Assembly: GCA_022578605.1 (NCBI GenBank)
Contig: MU394054.1
Location: 746,945 to 810,944, forward strand
DNA from: Camillea tinctor
Lineage: Eukaryota > Ascomycota > Sordariomycetes > Xylariales > Xylariaceae
DNA length: 64,000 nt
Reading direction: 5' to 3'
Numbering within the stretch: the stretch's first letter is position 1; every line of letters starts with the position of its first letter. Made by a program: the position numbers and the translations under genes. Shown here in pieces: positions 1 to 10,229 of the stretch. A model generated the notes under the pieces. That model was not told where the DNA came from. It did not search any database and saw nothing but the letters and a program-made list of their open reading frames with translations.

Positions 1-871
1 TCTGGGGTTTCTCTTGGGCCACATCTTGTCTACGCTGACGCGGAGGGTAGTAAGCAAGCTTCTTGAAGACGGTCCGCGCGGTCTTTCCCGTGGCTCGTAC
101 TCGGTTCAGTCCTAGTTTAGGTGATATTGATAATACAGGTTGGTTACAAACCACCTCCCCATCGGGGAAGTTTCCGATAACGCGGGCTAAGTATTCCTTT
201 CGTACTTCCCGTTGTTTGATTTCGTCAGTCAGGCGGCCTGCCGACTTGGGATGCTTTGCGATAAACATGATGCCGCTGGTCAACCTGTCTAACCTGTTGC
301 ACGGATACGCGATCCAGTCCGGATTCCTCTCGGATTTCATGATCTCGATAACTGAGTTGTAGTTGTATCTGCCGGCGGGGTGGACAGGTATGCCCGAGGG
401 CTTGTTTATTACTATCATGTCGTCGTCTTCGTGGAGAATTCCTATGGGGGTTGCTGAAACTGGTGGCTCGTGCCGGTGTATCGTGTGCGAGACTAGTTCT
501 CCGTTCTTGAGAATATGGTTCGTGGGTACTGGCTTGCTATTGACACAGATTTGGCCTGCCTCCATCGCATTCTTATAGTACTCTATCGGACGGTCCCTAA
601 ACTCGCTTTCGAATATATCCAGTATCTCCCTCCCTATCCACCTCTTCTTACACCAAGTGTTGTAGGTGTAATAGTAGGGGGCAACTCGTCGCAGGCCATT
701 TTCGATTATGTACGGTTGCGGCCAACCACCGTCGCATGAAGTAGCCAACGGCCCAGGATCCGATTCTTTTGACTTTGGCTTAATGTTTTGGGATTCGGTT
801 ACAGCTAATTTTCCAACTTCAGGCACCTTAATGGACGTAGGGTTAGATGTCCCTCCTAATAGACTCATCAT
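1..871 (-). CDS. RluA-family RNA pseudouridine synthase, Rib2/Pus9 type (3' end outside window)
   Basis: The minus strand is open from an ATG at 871-869 to the left edge, about 290 codons with no intron. An in-frame stop lies upstream of the ATG. The protein matches the eukaryotic Rib2/Pus8-Pus9 class, which makes pseudouridine 32 in cytoplasmic or mitochondrial tRNA. Visible blocks in order are an N-terminal YYYTYNTWCKKRW segment, the HRHEPPV block, the NKPSGIPVHPAGRYNYN block and the catalytic RLDRLTSG loop, with the nucleophile Asp near residue 195. A GKTARTVFKKLAYY block stands near the edge. The residue before RLD is Asn rather than the His common in bacterial RluA; I believe Asn is usual in this eukaryotic subgroup. 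Yeast Rib2 also has a C-terminal deaminase domain for riboflavin synthesis. That part would be off the window, so Rib2 versus Pus9 cannot be decided. The gene is divergent from the thioesterase. Confidence 0.9.
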   Translation of the reverse strand, partial: MMSLLGGTSNPTSIKVPEVGKLAVTESQNIKPKSKESDPGPLATSCDGGWPQPYIIENGLRRVAPYYYTYNTWCKKRWIGREILDIFESEFRDRPIEYYKNAMEAGQICVNSKPVPTNHILKNGELVSHTIHRHEPPVSATPIGILHEDDDMIVINKPSGIPVHPAGRYNYNSVIEIMKSERNPDWIAYPCNRLDRLTSGIMFIAKHPKSAGRLTDEIKQREVRKEYLARVIGNFPDGEVVCNQPVLSISPKLGLNRVRATGKTARTVFKKLAYYPPRQRRQDVAQEKPQ

Positions 872-1538
872 AGACTGAAGGACCGATCTGGTCCGGGATA
901 AAGTCCTACTGATATATGTAGGAACAGCCAGCTTGTATATCTGAAGCGGTTAGGTAGAGATTTGGCGTAGCTTATCGAGTTTTGCGCAATGGCTTCCGTG
1001 AAATGTAGAATGTAAAATGCAGAATACAGAACTTAGTTATTTCTCTCTAAGTGGGTACTGATAAAGAGAGTAGAGAAGTAAGTAAAGAGAGTTGCGAAGG
1101 GACTTTTTAGCGGTCAAGACTGGCAGAATCACTGTAACCCCTCGGTGGGGTTGCCGGTCCGTCAAAGCCCATAAAAGCCTATGAGGTTTTTGTTTCGGCC
1201 CGGCATATGCATGCAGGGGTAAACCTCGGTTCTAGCCAGGGCGGGCATCCAAGGGAGGTCCCGAGTCCCGAGGTTTTGATCCATGCTGACCTACTATGTA
1301 CTAAGTAGAAGGTTAGGTACATACCTAATGTACCCCTAACTAAAGCTAATAACTCTTTCTGCTATAACTTACACCTTACATCTTACACCTTACACCTACA
1401 ACTCCAGGGTCCAAAATCCAACTTGAATATATCGACTGACCATTATCGTATTCTCGAATCTGCTCAAAGGGATCAAGTTGTTCCTGTGAATTCATCTCGT
1501 GCCTACTATACATACTTCTATCTATCGTATCATCTACC
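872..1538. promoter_or_regulatory. Divergent intergenic region between the pseudouridine synthase and the thioesterase
   Basis: This 667-bp spacer separates two start codons on opposite strands and so must hold both promoters. No clear TATA box is visible. Around 1130-1280 there is a GC-richer block containing short inverted words (CCTCGG near 1225 and CCGAGG near 1269). A run of TTACACCTTACATC-like repeats lies near 1370-1400. No coding potential was found. Confidence 0.5.
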
Positions 1539-2157
1539 ATGTCGTCGCAGCAGCAGCTGAAAACCAGAGCCCGAAAGGATTATCCCTTTCTATTGGAATA
1601 TCGAACACGATGGTGAGAGAAATGCACTTTGCCCTTATAACCTACCAACCAAGGTTGAGTATACGAAGCCAGCATGCTCATTCTCTGCTAGGAGTGACAA
1701 TGATATGTATGATCACATGAATAACTCGGTCTATAATTTCCTGTCAGTACTATCTACCTACAAGTAGGACTCCATGCCTGTCCTAATCTCACCCAATTTT
1801 GTATGCGACAGCTTCGACTCGGTGATCAATTCATATCTAATGGAGCATTGTGGCCTGCATCCGCCTACTTCAGCTCAACATCCTTTAATGGCACACACTC
1901 ATTGTGACTACTTTTCCGCCATTTCTTACCCTAAGGTCGCCGAGCTCTGCCTTAGAGTCAACAAACTCAGCAAGTCTAGCGTGGTGTACGAGGTGGCCCT
2001 CTTTGAGAAGGGTGTCGAACAAGTCAAGGCAGTTGGAGAACTCGTCCACGTGTTTGTTGACCGTACCACTCAACGTCCGAATGTGAATGGGATGAATTCT
2101 CAGCTACGGCAGGGCCTAGAGAAGCTATTCGTACGTAGCGAACCTAGCAAACTATGA
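1539..2157 (+). CDS. Hotdog-fold acyl-CoA thioesterase (4HBT family)
   Basis: Exons are 1539-1612, 1692-1742 and 1812-2157 (471 nt), giving 156 aa. Introns are GTGAGA..CTAG (79 nt) and GTCAGT..ACAG (69 nt). Joined, the start reads MSSQQQLKTRARKDYPFLLE, followed by WSDNDMYDHMNNSVYNFLFD. The D-x-x-x-H-x-N-N signature at residues 29-36 is that of 4-hydroxybenzoyl-CoA/YbgC-type thioesterases, where the Asp and the following helix bind and hydrolyse acyl-CoA. The rest (SYPKVAELCLRV, VYEVALFEKG, AVGELVHVFVDR) forms the expected beta-strands of one hotdog domain, and the length is typical. The ATG was chosen because only exon 1 supplies the conserved strand before the Asp. Its 3' end faces the oxidoreductase across 69 bp. 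The substrate is unknown; no targeting signal is obvious. Confidence 0.88.
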
Positions 2158-2226
2158 AACCCTCCCTTTGTTGCCTGTTACCATCACTAGCGGGGGATCA
2201 TCGATCGTATACGTGATGAGAAGCGC

Positions 2227-3462
2227 CTACGAGAAGTGCTGGTATTGCAGCTTCTGTCGTGCTCCATCTTGGTCCCCGCTCGTGAGCATCTTCTCCAGCA
2301 GCTCCAGATCTCCAAGTGCCATTTCTGGGGTTTGTTCTGGGTTTGGCCTTCCTGCAACAATCGACTCCGCCCAGGCCTGGACCTCCTCTTTAACCCCACT
2401 GGTTCTCTCGAACACTTTCTCCTCAATCTGCGCACTATCCCCTACCCCACGACCCGTGACCACCTTAGAGCTCTCAGCCTTGACAAAACCTCCCTCGCAT
2501 GCGACGTGGAACTCGAAAGCTTGTAGCGTTGTCCCGACGGAGGCTATGTAAGATCCCACGACCCCGGACTTGAGCTTAAGCACAGCATTGATGGAGTCTA
2601 CGGGAGGCAGGTGACTCGACACCAGCGAGGTCTGGGCTATCAAGCTCTCCACAGCATTTTCGCTGCCTAGCAACTTTCTAATAGCTGCTGTGAAGTGCAC
2701 CCCTCCGTCCAGTAGGAAACCTCCCTGGTATTCGGGCTTCGTGCGCCAGGGTGTGTTGTAATACTTGTTGCTGGTCTGCATCATCGAGTTCATCCTCACG
2801 ACAAACCCAGTTACTTTGCCCAGTTTCTTAATTTGCTCGGCGCCATAAGTCCAGCCTTGGTTGAAGCGGAAGTTCTCGGCAATGGCAAAAATAGCCTTGG
2901 ACTCAGCCGAAACTTTCTTGTAATACTCAATAAGCTTGACTGCACTAGCAACATCCGGAGCGATTGGCTTCTCGGCAAGGACATGCTTCCCAGCGGCCAA
3001 GGCCTTCTCAATGAACTTAGGTTGATCCACGATAGGAAGGGCCAAAACCACTCCATCTATATCAGCGCGCTTGAGGAGGTCATCGTAAGATTTGCCGCTT
3101 CCAGAGTCTGACGAATATAGTTCGACATCGGGGACCGAATCCTTAACCAACTTAGCGGCATCTTCGGCCGTCTTGAGGGAGCGAGACCAGAGGGCCTTGA
3201 CTTCTATCAATGAACATGCGAGAGCAGCCGGCTAGTTTGACGTTAGCCTTATGGTGGAGCTTGTCAGAAGGCCTAGAATGGCCTCAATCTCAGATGCACT
3301 AGTGAGATCTCGCCCGCCGTTCCGAGGCGGTTATCTGGCATAACCATTCCATCGGGACGACGCAAGGTGGTCATAAGCATGCAGGTACGGGGCTCAACTC
3401 ACAATGTGCTGCTCCTTCACGAAGATACCGCCGCCAATAATAGCGATTCTTAGAGGTGCCAT
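2227..3462 (-). CDS. Gfo/Idh/MocA-family NAD(P)-dependent oxidoreductase
   Basis: Exons on the minus strand are 3462-3403 and 3231-2227 (1065 nt), giving 354 aa. The intron starts GTGAGT and ends ACTAG. Exon 1 encodes only 20 residues but supplies the dinucleotide-binding loop IAIIGGGIF. Exon 2 opens with PAALACS and runs into the Rossmann fold. The EKP motif that binds the nicotinamide ribose and positions catalysis is at residues 107-109 (LAEKPIAPD). The C-terminal alpha/beta domain includes the GGFLDGGVHF stretch, typical of the C-terminal domain with its active-site His. Members oxidise or reduce sugars, polyols or related compounds with NAD(P); the substrate cannot be inferred. No signal peptide is seen, so it is probably cytosolic. 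It is convergent with the thioesterase. Confidence 0.92.
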
Positions 3463-4957
3463 AGTGATTTCGGTTTTTTTCTTATTCTTTCTCCCTTTTC
3501 CCCTCTAATCAGTCAGAAAAATCAACCTTAGGCCAACAGAGGATAGGCAAGGCCTGTCCTAACAATATGCAAATGCTTTGATATGAATTATGTATAATTA
3601 ATCAAACTCAGAAAACAATATAATTAAAGGTTAATATACGATATCTTATTGAGAAACCAGAACCAATCCAAGGCCTCCGCTCGGGTGGGTGTTGTCCGAG
3701 GCTTGACCTAGGTTAGACTTGGACCATTTAGTAGTGTTACTTATTAATTATTACTGATCTCCTCTCCTCCCGTCTCCTCTCAATCCCCTCCATCCCCTCA
3801 TCAGACCCCTCGTCCTAACCTAGTAACTTTTCTTTTTCGGCCCGTTGATCTCCTTGGTATTTTTTTCACGATGACAAATTAGTCACTTTTCGCATACTCA
3901 TTAAATGTCAACATATAATGGAGAATGGCCTGATGTTCGTATTCAAGCGGGAAATATTTTGCAGTATCTTCAAATCGCTAATATGGGGATAATTCGATCA
4001 TTTACTCACCGACCTAGCTAACTAACCAGCAGCCACACATGGCCATCAAGTTGGGGGCGTGTCTCTTCACGTGATATTACTCTCTTGTCTCGTTGAAATA
4101 TTAAGATCAGATCATACAAGGTCGGTAGCCGTCAATATATTCTTTCTTTTTCATCCCGATGGGTTTTGGTGTGCATATAAGTTATATGCCGAGCTCTTAA
4201 TTAACCAGGATCGTGGAAAATAATGTGATATGATAAAAACCCGGAGCTGTTGCCACCATAGCGATGCTACCTATCACGAGAGGAATAAGTATACCAGCTT
4301 TAAGCCAGGGAGTATAGAACCTGGAATTTCTAAGTACATCGTGCTTAAAACAAGGCTAATAGAATATCACCCTTACGACTTCGAGAGACAATTCTTTCTC
4401 TCTAAGGTTGCTTGCCTCAATTCATCATTGCCCCCCCGGATCTCATATCTAAGAATATGTCCATAGCCAGTAGTTATAGAGAGTTGGATAAATTACCTTA
4501 CTCAGAGTAAAGTATCGATTTCAGGTATCAAGAATAATGCGTATGCGTGTGTATGCGTATGTATACATAAGAAAACCCCCTCCTTTAAGCGTAGATGCCC
4601 TCGTTGTTATCCTCCCCCCCTACCCCTTTACCCCTTGCCCCCTTAACTATGCTCCCCTCCTTATTACATAAGAAAACCTGGCTATTCATAACTGTTGTTG
4701 AATGCCCATTCTGTAGTTGATATGCGTGTTGCATTACATTGCGTGGGAAGGAAACAGAAAATAATTCCAATCATCTGATCTTGTTAGTGATTCTCTAGGC
4801 TCCCCTCCCCCTTTACTCTCCCTTATGACACCTCCTTTCAAGGCCAATGCGTGAAGACACAAGCCTTCCCCCCCCCCCCTTCACAGCTCTCCACCCATAA
4901 TAGTATTATCACGACCTACCTTCAGGCAGGCCCCCAAGCAACCCCGGGTCCATATAG
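3463..4957. other. Intergenic spacer, AT-rich
   Basis: This spacer lies between the oxidoreductase start and the ankyrin gene stop. A poly-T tract just upstream of the oxidoreductase (about 3474-3482) fits a promoter. One ACCTAGGT palindrome is at 3706-3713. There are pyrimidine-rich runs near 3760-3820, 4608-4660 and 4801-4880, the last with a C homopolymer. No gene was found. Confidence 0.6.
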
Positions 4958-7832
4958 TCACGCGTTCTTCTTACTCTTCAGCAAAATCCGCCTCCCCTCA
5001 TCCCACCCGCGCATCTCCGCGATCTCCAGGGGCGTTCTCCCGCCCTCATCCTTCGCCTCGAGGTCCACGCCGCAGCGCTCGATCAGCAGCCTCAGCAGCG
5101 CGGCGTCGCCCATCTCGACGGCCTGGATCACGGCGTTGTGCCCGCGGTAGATCTTGTTCGGGTCGGCGCCGCGCGCGAGCAGGAGCTCGATGACGTCGTC
5201 GTCGTGGCCCTCGTGGCGGCGCAGCGCCTTCACGATCGGCAGGTGCTCGCCCGGCGCGTTCGGGTCCGCGCCCGCCTCCTCCAGCAGGTACCGCACGATG
5301 GCCTTGTGGTTCTCCCGGATCGCCGTCGTCAGCGGCGAGAACACGCCCCCGTTGCGGTCCTCCACGCTGACCCCCGCCGCCAGCAGCAGCTTCACGCTCT
5401 CCAGCTGGTCCGCGTGCACCGCCATCTCCATCACGCCTTTGAAGGCCCGCGGCTGCTCGAGCGCGGGGAGCAGACGTTTTAGGATCGCGGGGTGCCGCAC
5501 TGCCATGCATACCGGCCAGTCTTGCCCCCGCGCGTTGGGGTTCGCGCCCCGGCTTAGCAGCAGGTCTACGAGCTCGGGCTTGTTCTCGCGGATGGCGGTT
5601 GTGAGGGGCGTGGCTTTGGTGTCGGGCGCGGCGTCGTTGGGGGAGACGCCGTGGTCGAGGAGCCAGGTTATGGCTTCGACTGTTGGGACGGGTTAGCCAG
5701 ACGAGGTATTTTCAGGGGTTCCTTTTTTTTTTGGGAGGGTGGGGGGCAATCAATCGGGGTACGATGAGAATCGTGGTATACTACTTACTGTTGTTGTGCT
5801 GCACGGCTGTCTCGATAATACCCTTGGGGTGGTGGAGATCTGCGCCGGCGGCCTTGAGGGGCGCGAGGAAGTGCGTGCGGAAGTGCGTCACGCACTTATA
5901 GGTCGGGTACTCGGCCGCCGGGATGTTAGGATCCGCGCCGTTGGACAGCAGCAGCTGGAAGATGTCGGCGCGGTTATCCCGGATGGCAGAGCAGAGAGGG
6001 GTATAGGTGCCGTCCTTCTTGGAGTTGGGGCTCACACCTGCCTTGAGCAGAATCTTGACCGATTCCAGGTTGTTAATCGATGTAGCGAGCTCCATTATAC
6101 CCGGTGTCTTCTTGTGGTCAGCCCCGTGGGCCAGCAGGACCTTGAGGCATGCCGGCTCAGACACCGCTGGCCAGAGCATGTGCTTGGGGCCTGGAAGGTT
6201 AGGATTCGCGCCGTGGTTTAGCAGGGATGTGACGAGATCAACGCGGCCTGCGGTGATAGCCTCGAAGAGAGGGGTCTTTCCCTCCTGATTCTTGCAGTTG
6301 GCATCGGCGCCGTATTCGAGAATAGCGTCGACAATGATCTTCTTGCACATTTTGTTTTGTATAGCCTTAGTAAGAACCGTCTCGCCCTCCACCATAACAT
6401 GATTTACGTCCCCACCGTACATCAAGAAGAGGCGAATAAAGTCAGAATCCTCTTTGGTGACAGCAAGTGCGAATGGGCCATCGTGGCCAGCTGCCGGGCG
6501 CATATTCGGATCAGCTCCATATTTAAGCAAAAGAGACGCCGCGTCTAAGAACGACTCGTCCACAGCTGCCACAAGCGGTGATACGCCGTACCTGTCCGGG
6601 GCATTTGGGTCAGACCCAAATAGCAGCAGCGTGCGCACGATTTCGAGGTCGTGGTGGGTTATGGCCTCTCTCAGAGCGTGGTACTCTGGGCCGATATCCG
6701 GGGACACACCACGGTCAAGAAGCTGCTCCACTGCCTTCTGGTTCCGTTCCTGGATAGCAGCGAGCAAATTCTGCTTTAGGGATGGTGTATCCGCCCCAAG
6801 TGTATTCCGGGGAACCCACCGAGGCATCTTGGTGGGATTCACATTAGAGCGAACAACCTTGATCGGCCGGTTGTCTGCAGCAGGCTCGTCATCTATCGTC
6901 AGACTTTCGAGCTCAGCGAGCCCGTTCGATCTGAGATCTTCATGGTGATCAGAAGGCACTATGACACGGCTTTGGCCGCTGCGGGTCGAGACCGTATGGT
7001 GTGAGGCCGTGCTTTTGCGACTGAATTCCATCTGGCCCAGCTCTGACCAACTGGCATCTGTCCGAAGGTCGGGGAGGCGATGTACGATACTCTCACCCCG
7101 AGTGGGGAAGGTTGGAGAAAGACTCGTGGATGACCTTGTCGTAGGTTCCCGCGAAGCAGGTAGAGATTCAGGTGGGAGAGGAATCTCTTTCTCAGGGACC
7201 TCGATAACATGGGAGTTGACACTCCTCCCTTTAGATAAATGTGCGCTGGAATTGCTTGCTGACGTGCCTGGACCTGTGCCTGTGCCTGTGCCTGAAGCAT
7301 CTCTCTCTATCCGTTCTAAAGCAGCAGAGAGAGCTGTGTATCCGATCCCGAGCGACTCGTCGATTTTGGCCTTTCCGAGAGACCACTGGAAAACGAGGGC
7401 ACTCATTCTCAATGCTTCCTTAGTCTTGGCTAGGGCTTCTCTCATCTTGGCAACCTCGTTGCCAGAAAACATTTTCCTCCAGCCTCTCGATATCTTCCCG
7501 CTCGTGCCTCGCTTTTCTTCGCTGAGGGACCGCGAAAGCCAGTGATCCAGAGCTTGGAAATCGGCATGGGTTGTCTGAAACTTACGGTCCAGCTCCTGCG
7601 TCATCTCCAAAGGCAGGGTTTGGTGAGATTGTGTGCATTCGACAAGACCGGCTTCAACAGACCACATGATATGGCACACATCCATAAAATCGTGAGCAAG
7701 CCTCTCCAGATCCTCATGGCGATGTGTCACTGTCGTGATGTACTCAAGCATATGAATTGCGATCATATTGCCCAGGACAGTTGCCTTATGGCAATGCCCG
7801 AGGGCCGTCTGTTGGGACCTATCGGCAACCAT
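4958..7832 (-). CDS. Large ankyrin-repeat protein with fungal-specific N-terminal helical region
   Basis: Exons on the minus strand are 7832-5789 and 5679-4958 (2766 nt), giving 921 aa. The intron is GTAAGT..AACAG (109 nt), joined in phase 1 inside an ankyrin repeat. Residues 1 to about 180 are helical (EYITTVTHRHEDLERLAHDF, WLSRSLSEEKR) and resemble the N-terminal regions of fungal NLR-like or ankyrin proteins. Residues about 190-370 are a Ser/Thr/Pro-rich linker. From about 385 to the end there are many ankyrin units with the GADPN/GVSPN turn and TPL..AI helices. These mediate protein-protein contacts; the partner is unknown. There is no NACHT or kinase domain. The start ATG is the first after an in-frame upstream stop, but a CTGACCTAG acceptor about 40 bp upstream leaves room for a missed first exon. 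Exon 2 is far more GC-rich than exon 1. Confidence 0.85.
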
Positions 7833-10229
7833 AATGTCCAATTTAGCTGGCTGGAAAGCTGACAGCTCTCTAGGTCAGAGGGGTTTGCAGGAGGAAGAGT
7901 CCCCGCCGTAGTAGCAAGTTATCGATTCCAGATGGAGAAAATGAGCAAAAAGAACAGGAAGTTTCTGCACACGAGCACCCTCAACAGGATAGGGACAGAG
8001 TGTTTTTATATGGGATGGAATAGGTAGTCAGATTGGATTGTGTGTGGCGAATCAAAGCTAGATGCTGCCCTCGGCATGGTGACCACGGACCGGAATCCAT
8101 TCATTTCGTCCGAGAATCGTGTTTCATTCCTTGACACGATCAGTCTCGAACAAATCCATAGACAGCACTATTGAAGTGCTGTAAGTCTAATTCCTCGAGA
8201 AGTGGATATCTGAGCGTTGGTGCTAGGTTGCTAGTCGCATGGCTAATACCAGTCGGAACCCCCGTCAACCCGGTCCCTTGGTTGTATACTAGATGCATAT
8301 TTACATGTTCAGCTCCGTCCACAGCTGGTTATCACGCTGGATATGGATAACCGTTGTTGTTGAAAGGCCTAGGATCCCATGACTTTAGCAACTAGTGGTG
8401 CTCGCGTAAGTATCTTGCCAGCACTAGTTCGTTTGGACTTCCTACCACCACCCACAACCCATCTCCAGATAGTTGGTGGGGATATAGTAGGGATATAGTA
8501 GGTAGTTTGGGTAGGACACGGACGACTAATCAAGTTCTTGGAGAGTAGTCCGAGTCTGGGCATGCATCCGAAGCGTACCTTAGGCGTGGGAATCCGTATA
8601 TCCGGACGCGTTGATGTTCTAGCCCACCCTGTTCGATGTCGAAATCATCCTGTCCCTTCGCTCCATGTTTTCGTCTTTGCTCTCAGCGCTGAATTCCGTA
8701 ATGTGGTAGACCCACCTTCTTCCCCCCCCCTCCTCCTTCAGATTGTTGTTAATGCACTTATACACTTGCGCCATAGTGCCTCGTGGCAGTGGATCACATC
8801 CAATCGGGGCGTTGTTAGTCCCAGCATATTCCCACTTTTACAACTGCAGCTCTGATCGATTTCGTACTAGACGTATGTAAGTAATGTTTCAACTCCTGAA
8901 CTAGATACTATATTTTCCGAAATAGCCAGTGTCAGCGGCATCGGTGCATTATAATGCAAGGAGTACTATGGTTGTTCATGATAATGGATCTATCGATGGC
9001 TTCGTTACCTGCTAGTCTAGTCAAGCAAACTTTGGAAGAGGTTTGATGAGATTATAGTGAAGGTTGCTACCGTATAGTATAATTGGTATCTATATATGGC
9101 TTCATCCTTTCCCCCTTACGTCTTACATGATAAACTGTGGCTAAAAGCGCAAATGACATTTCATTAAAAACAAGTAGTGTCGATATCTAAAGGCTTTCTT
9201 TCCCTGTGTTAACGAATCAGTTACGATATCAACAAGTTGCAAACCACATCGTATTAGGCAGGCCTAGGACTAGCTTCTACTATTTAGCAGGAGCTTTGGA
9301 AGAATTTATTTATAGCAGATGTACATCGACTGAACTCGATAAGAGTTGCTTTATAATATCTCATCATTATTTTCAGGTTGATTTTGAAGGTGGTAAAAGT
9401 TACGCTGCGTATATGCTCTTATCCAAGCATCAACTGACGTTACAAAGATGTCTTAATCATCAATTTGGTTGGACTAGGAACTACCGTGCTCCTACATACA
9501 TGTAGTATATTGATTACACACGCACACATTGTTGATCAGCGGCTGGGGGCCGCATCGACGACATCCTACCCGCTATGATATGATATGAGTCAGCAAAATA
9601 ACCTGTTCAGCAAGGACAATGACAGGGAAGAATTCATGACAAGACCTTTCAAATATATTTAAATGTAACCTCGGACAAGCTCAGGCACTTAACCCGTCTT
9701 TCTTCGGATTAATTTCACTGAGGTCGGTCTGCGTTTCGTAACTTGCGGATATGGGTGCAAGTTATCGTGCAAATCATCCCGAACCCCATGGTAGAAAGCT
9801 CTCCAAGATTAGAAGAAAAGTGTCAAGGGACAAAGCTAAAATATAAAATATATGAATATTCGACGGTGTAAAACGTATATTTTATTCCCCCTCCTTCTCT
9901 TAGTGGACGGGTCAAAAAGGCAGCAACTTGGGTTGCGATCATGCCTCTTTGCAAAACGCAAATAAGCTGCCTTCTGTGGGCAGCATATGAGCGAGGCTAT
10001 CTAGGTATATCTAATTTATAAGGCGTATCCGGCTTCCTGAGCAAAATGTCTTGATGATAGTTGTAGTAACACATAACGCCCTTGCGGAAACACCTGGCTG
10101 GCATATCCCCCCGAGTAATAAATAATATACAATCCACTTTTAAAGACATAGAAGAATATAAAGGCAACGTTTCGAGCGTACACGAGAACGCACAAGTTCA
10201 TGATGATGTCGTTACTGATCATCTTTGTT
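7833..10229. other. Intergenic spacer
   Basis: This 2.4-kb spacer holds the ankyrin gene promoter on the left and the 3' flank of the Zn2Cys6 gene on the right. It is AT-rich, with scattered short open frames that show no family resemblance or splice-supported extension, for example 9206-9505. No RNA gene was recognised. Confidence 0.55.

Noticed and set aside
1130..1280. GC-richer block considered as a structured RNA
   Set aside because: Short inverted words exist, but no known RNA family (5S, snoRNA boxes, SRP, RNase P) could be matched.
5138..5696. Open frames on the plus strand opposite ankyrin exon 2
   Set aside because: They are shadows of the GC-rich ankyrin repeats on the minus strand, which show the clear repeat pattern.
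9206..9505. 99-codon open frame on the plus strand
   Set aside because: No recognisable motif, no splice-supported extension and AT-rich non-coding composition.
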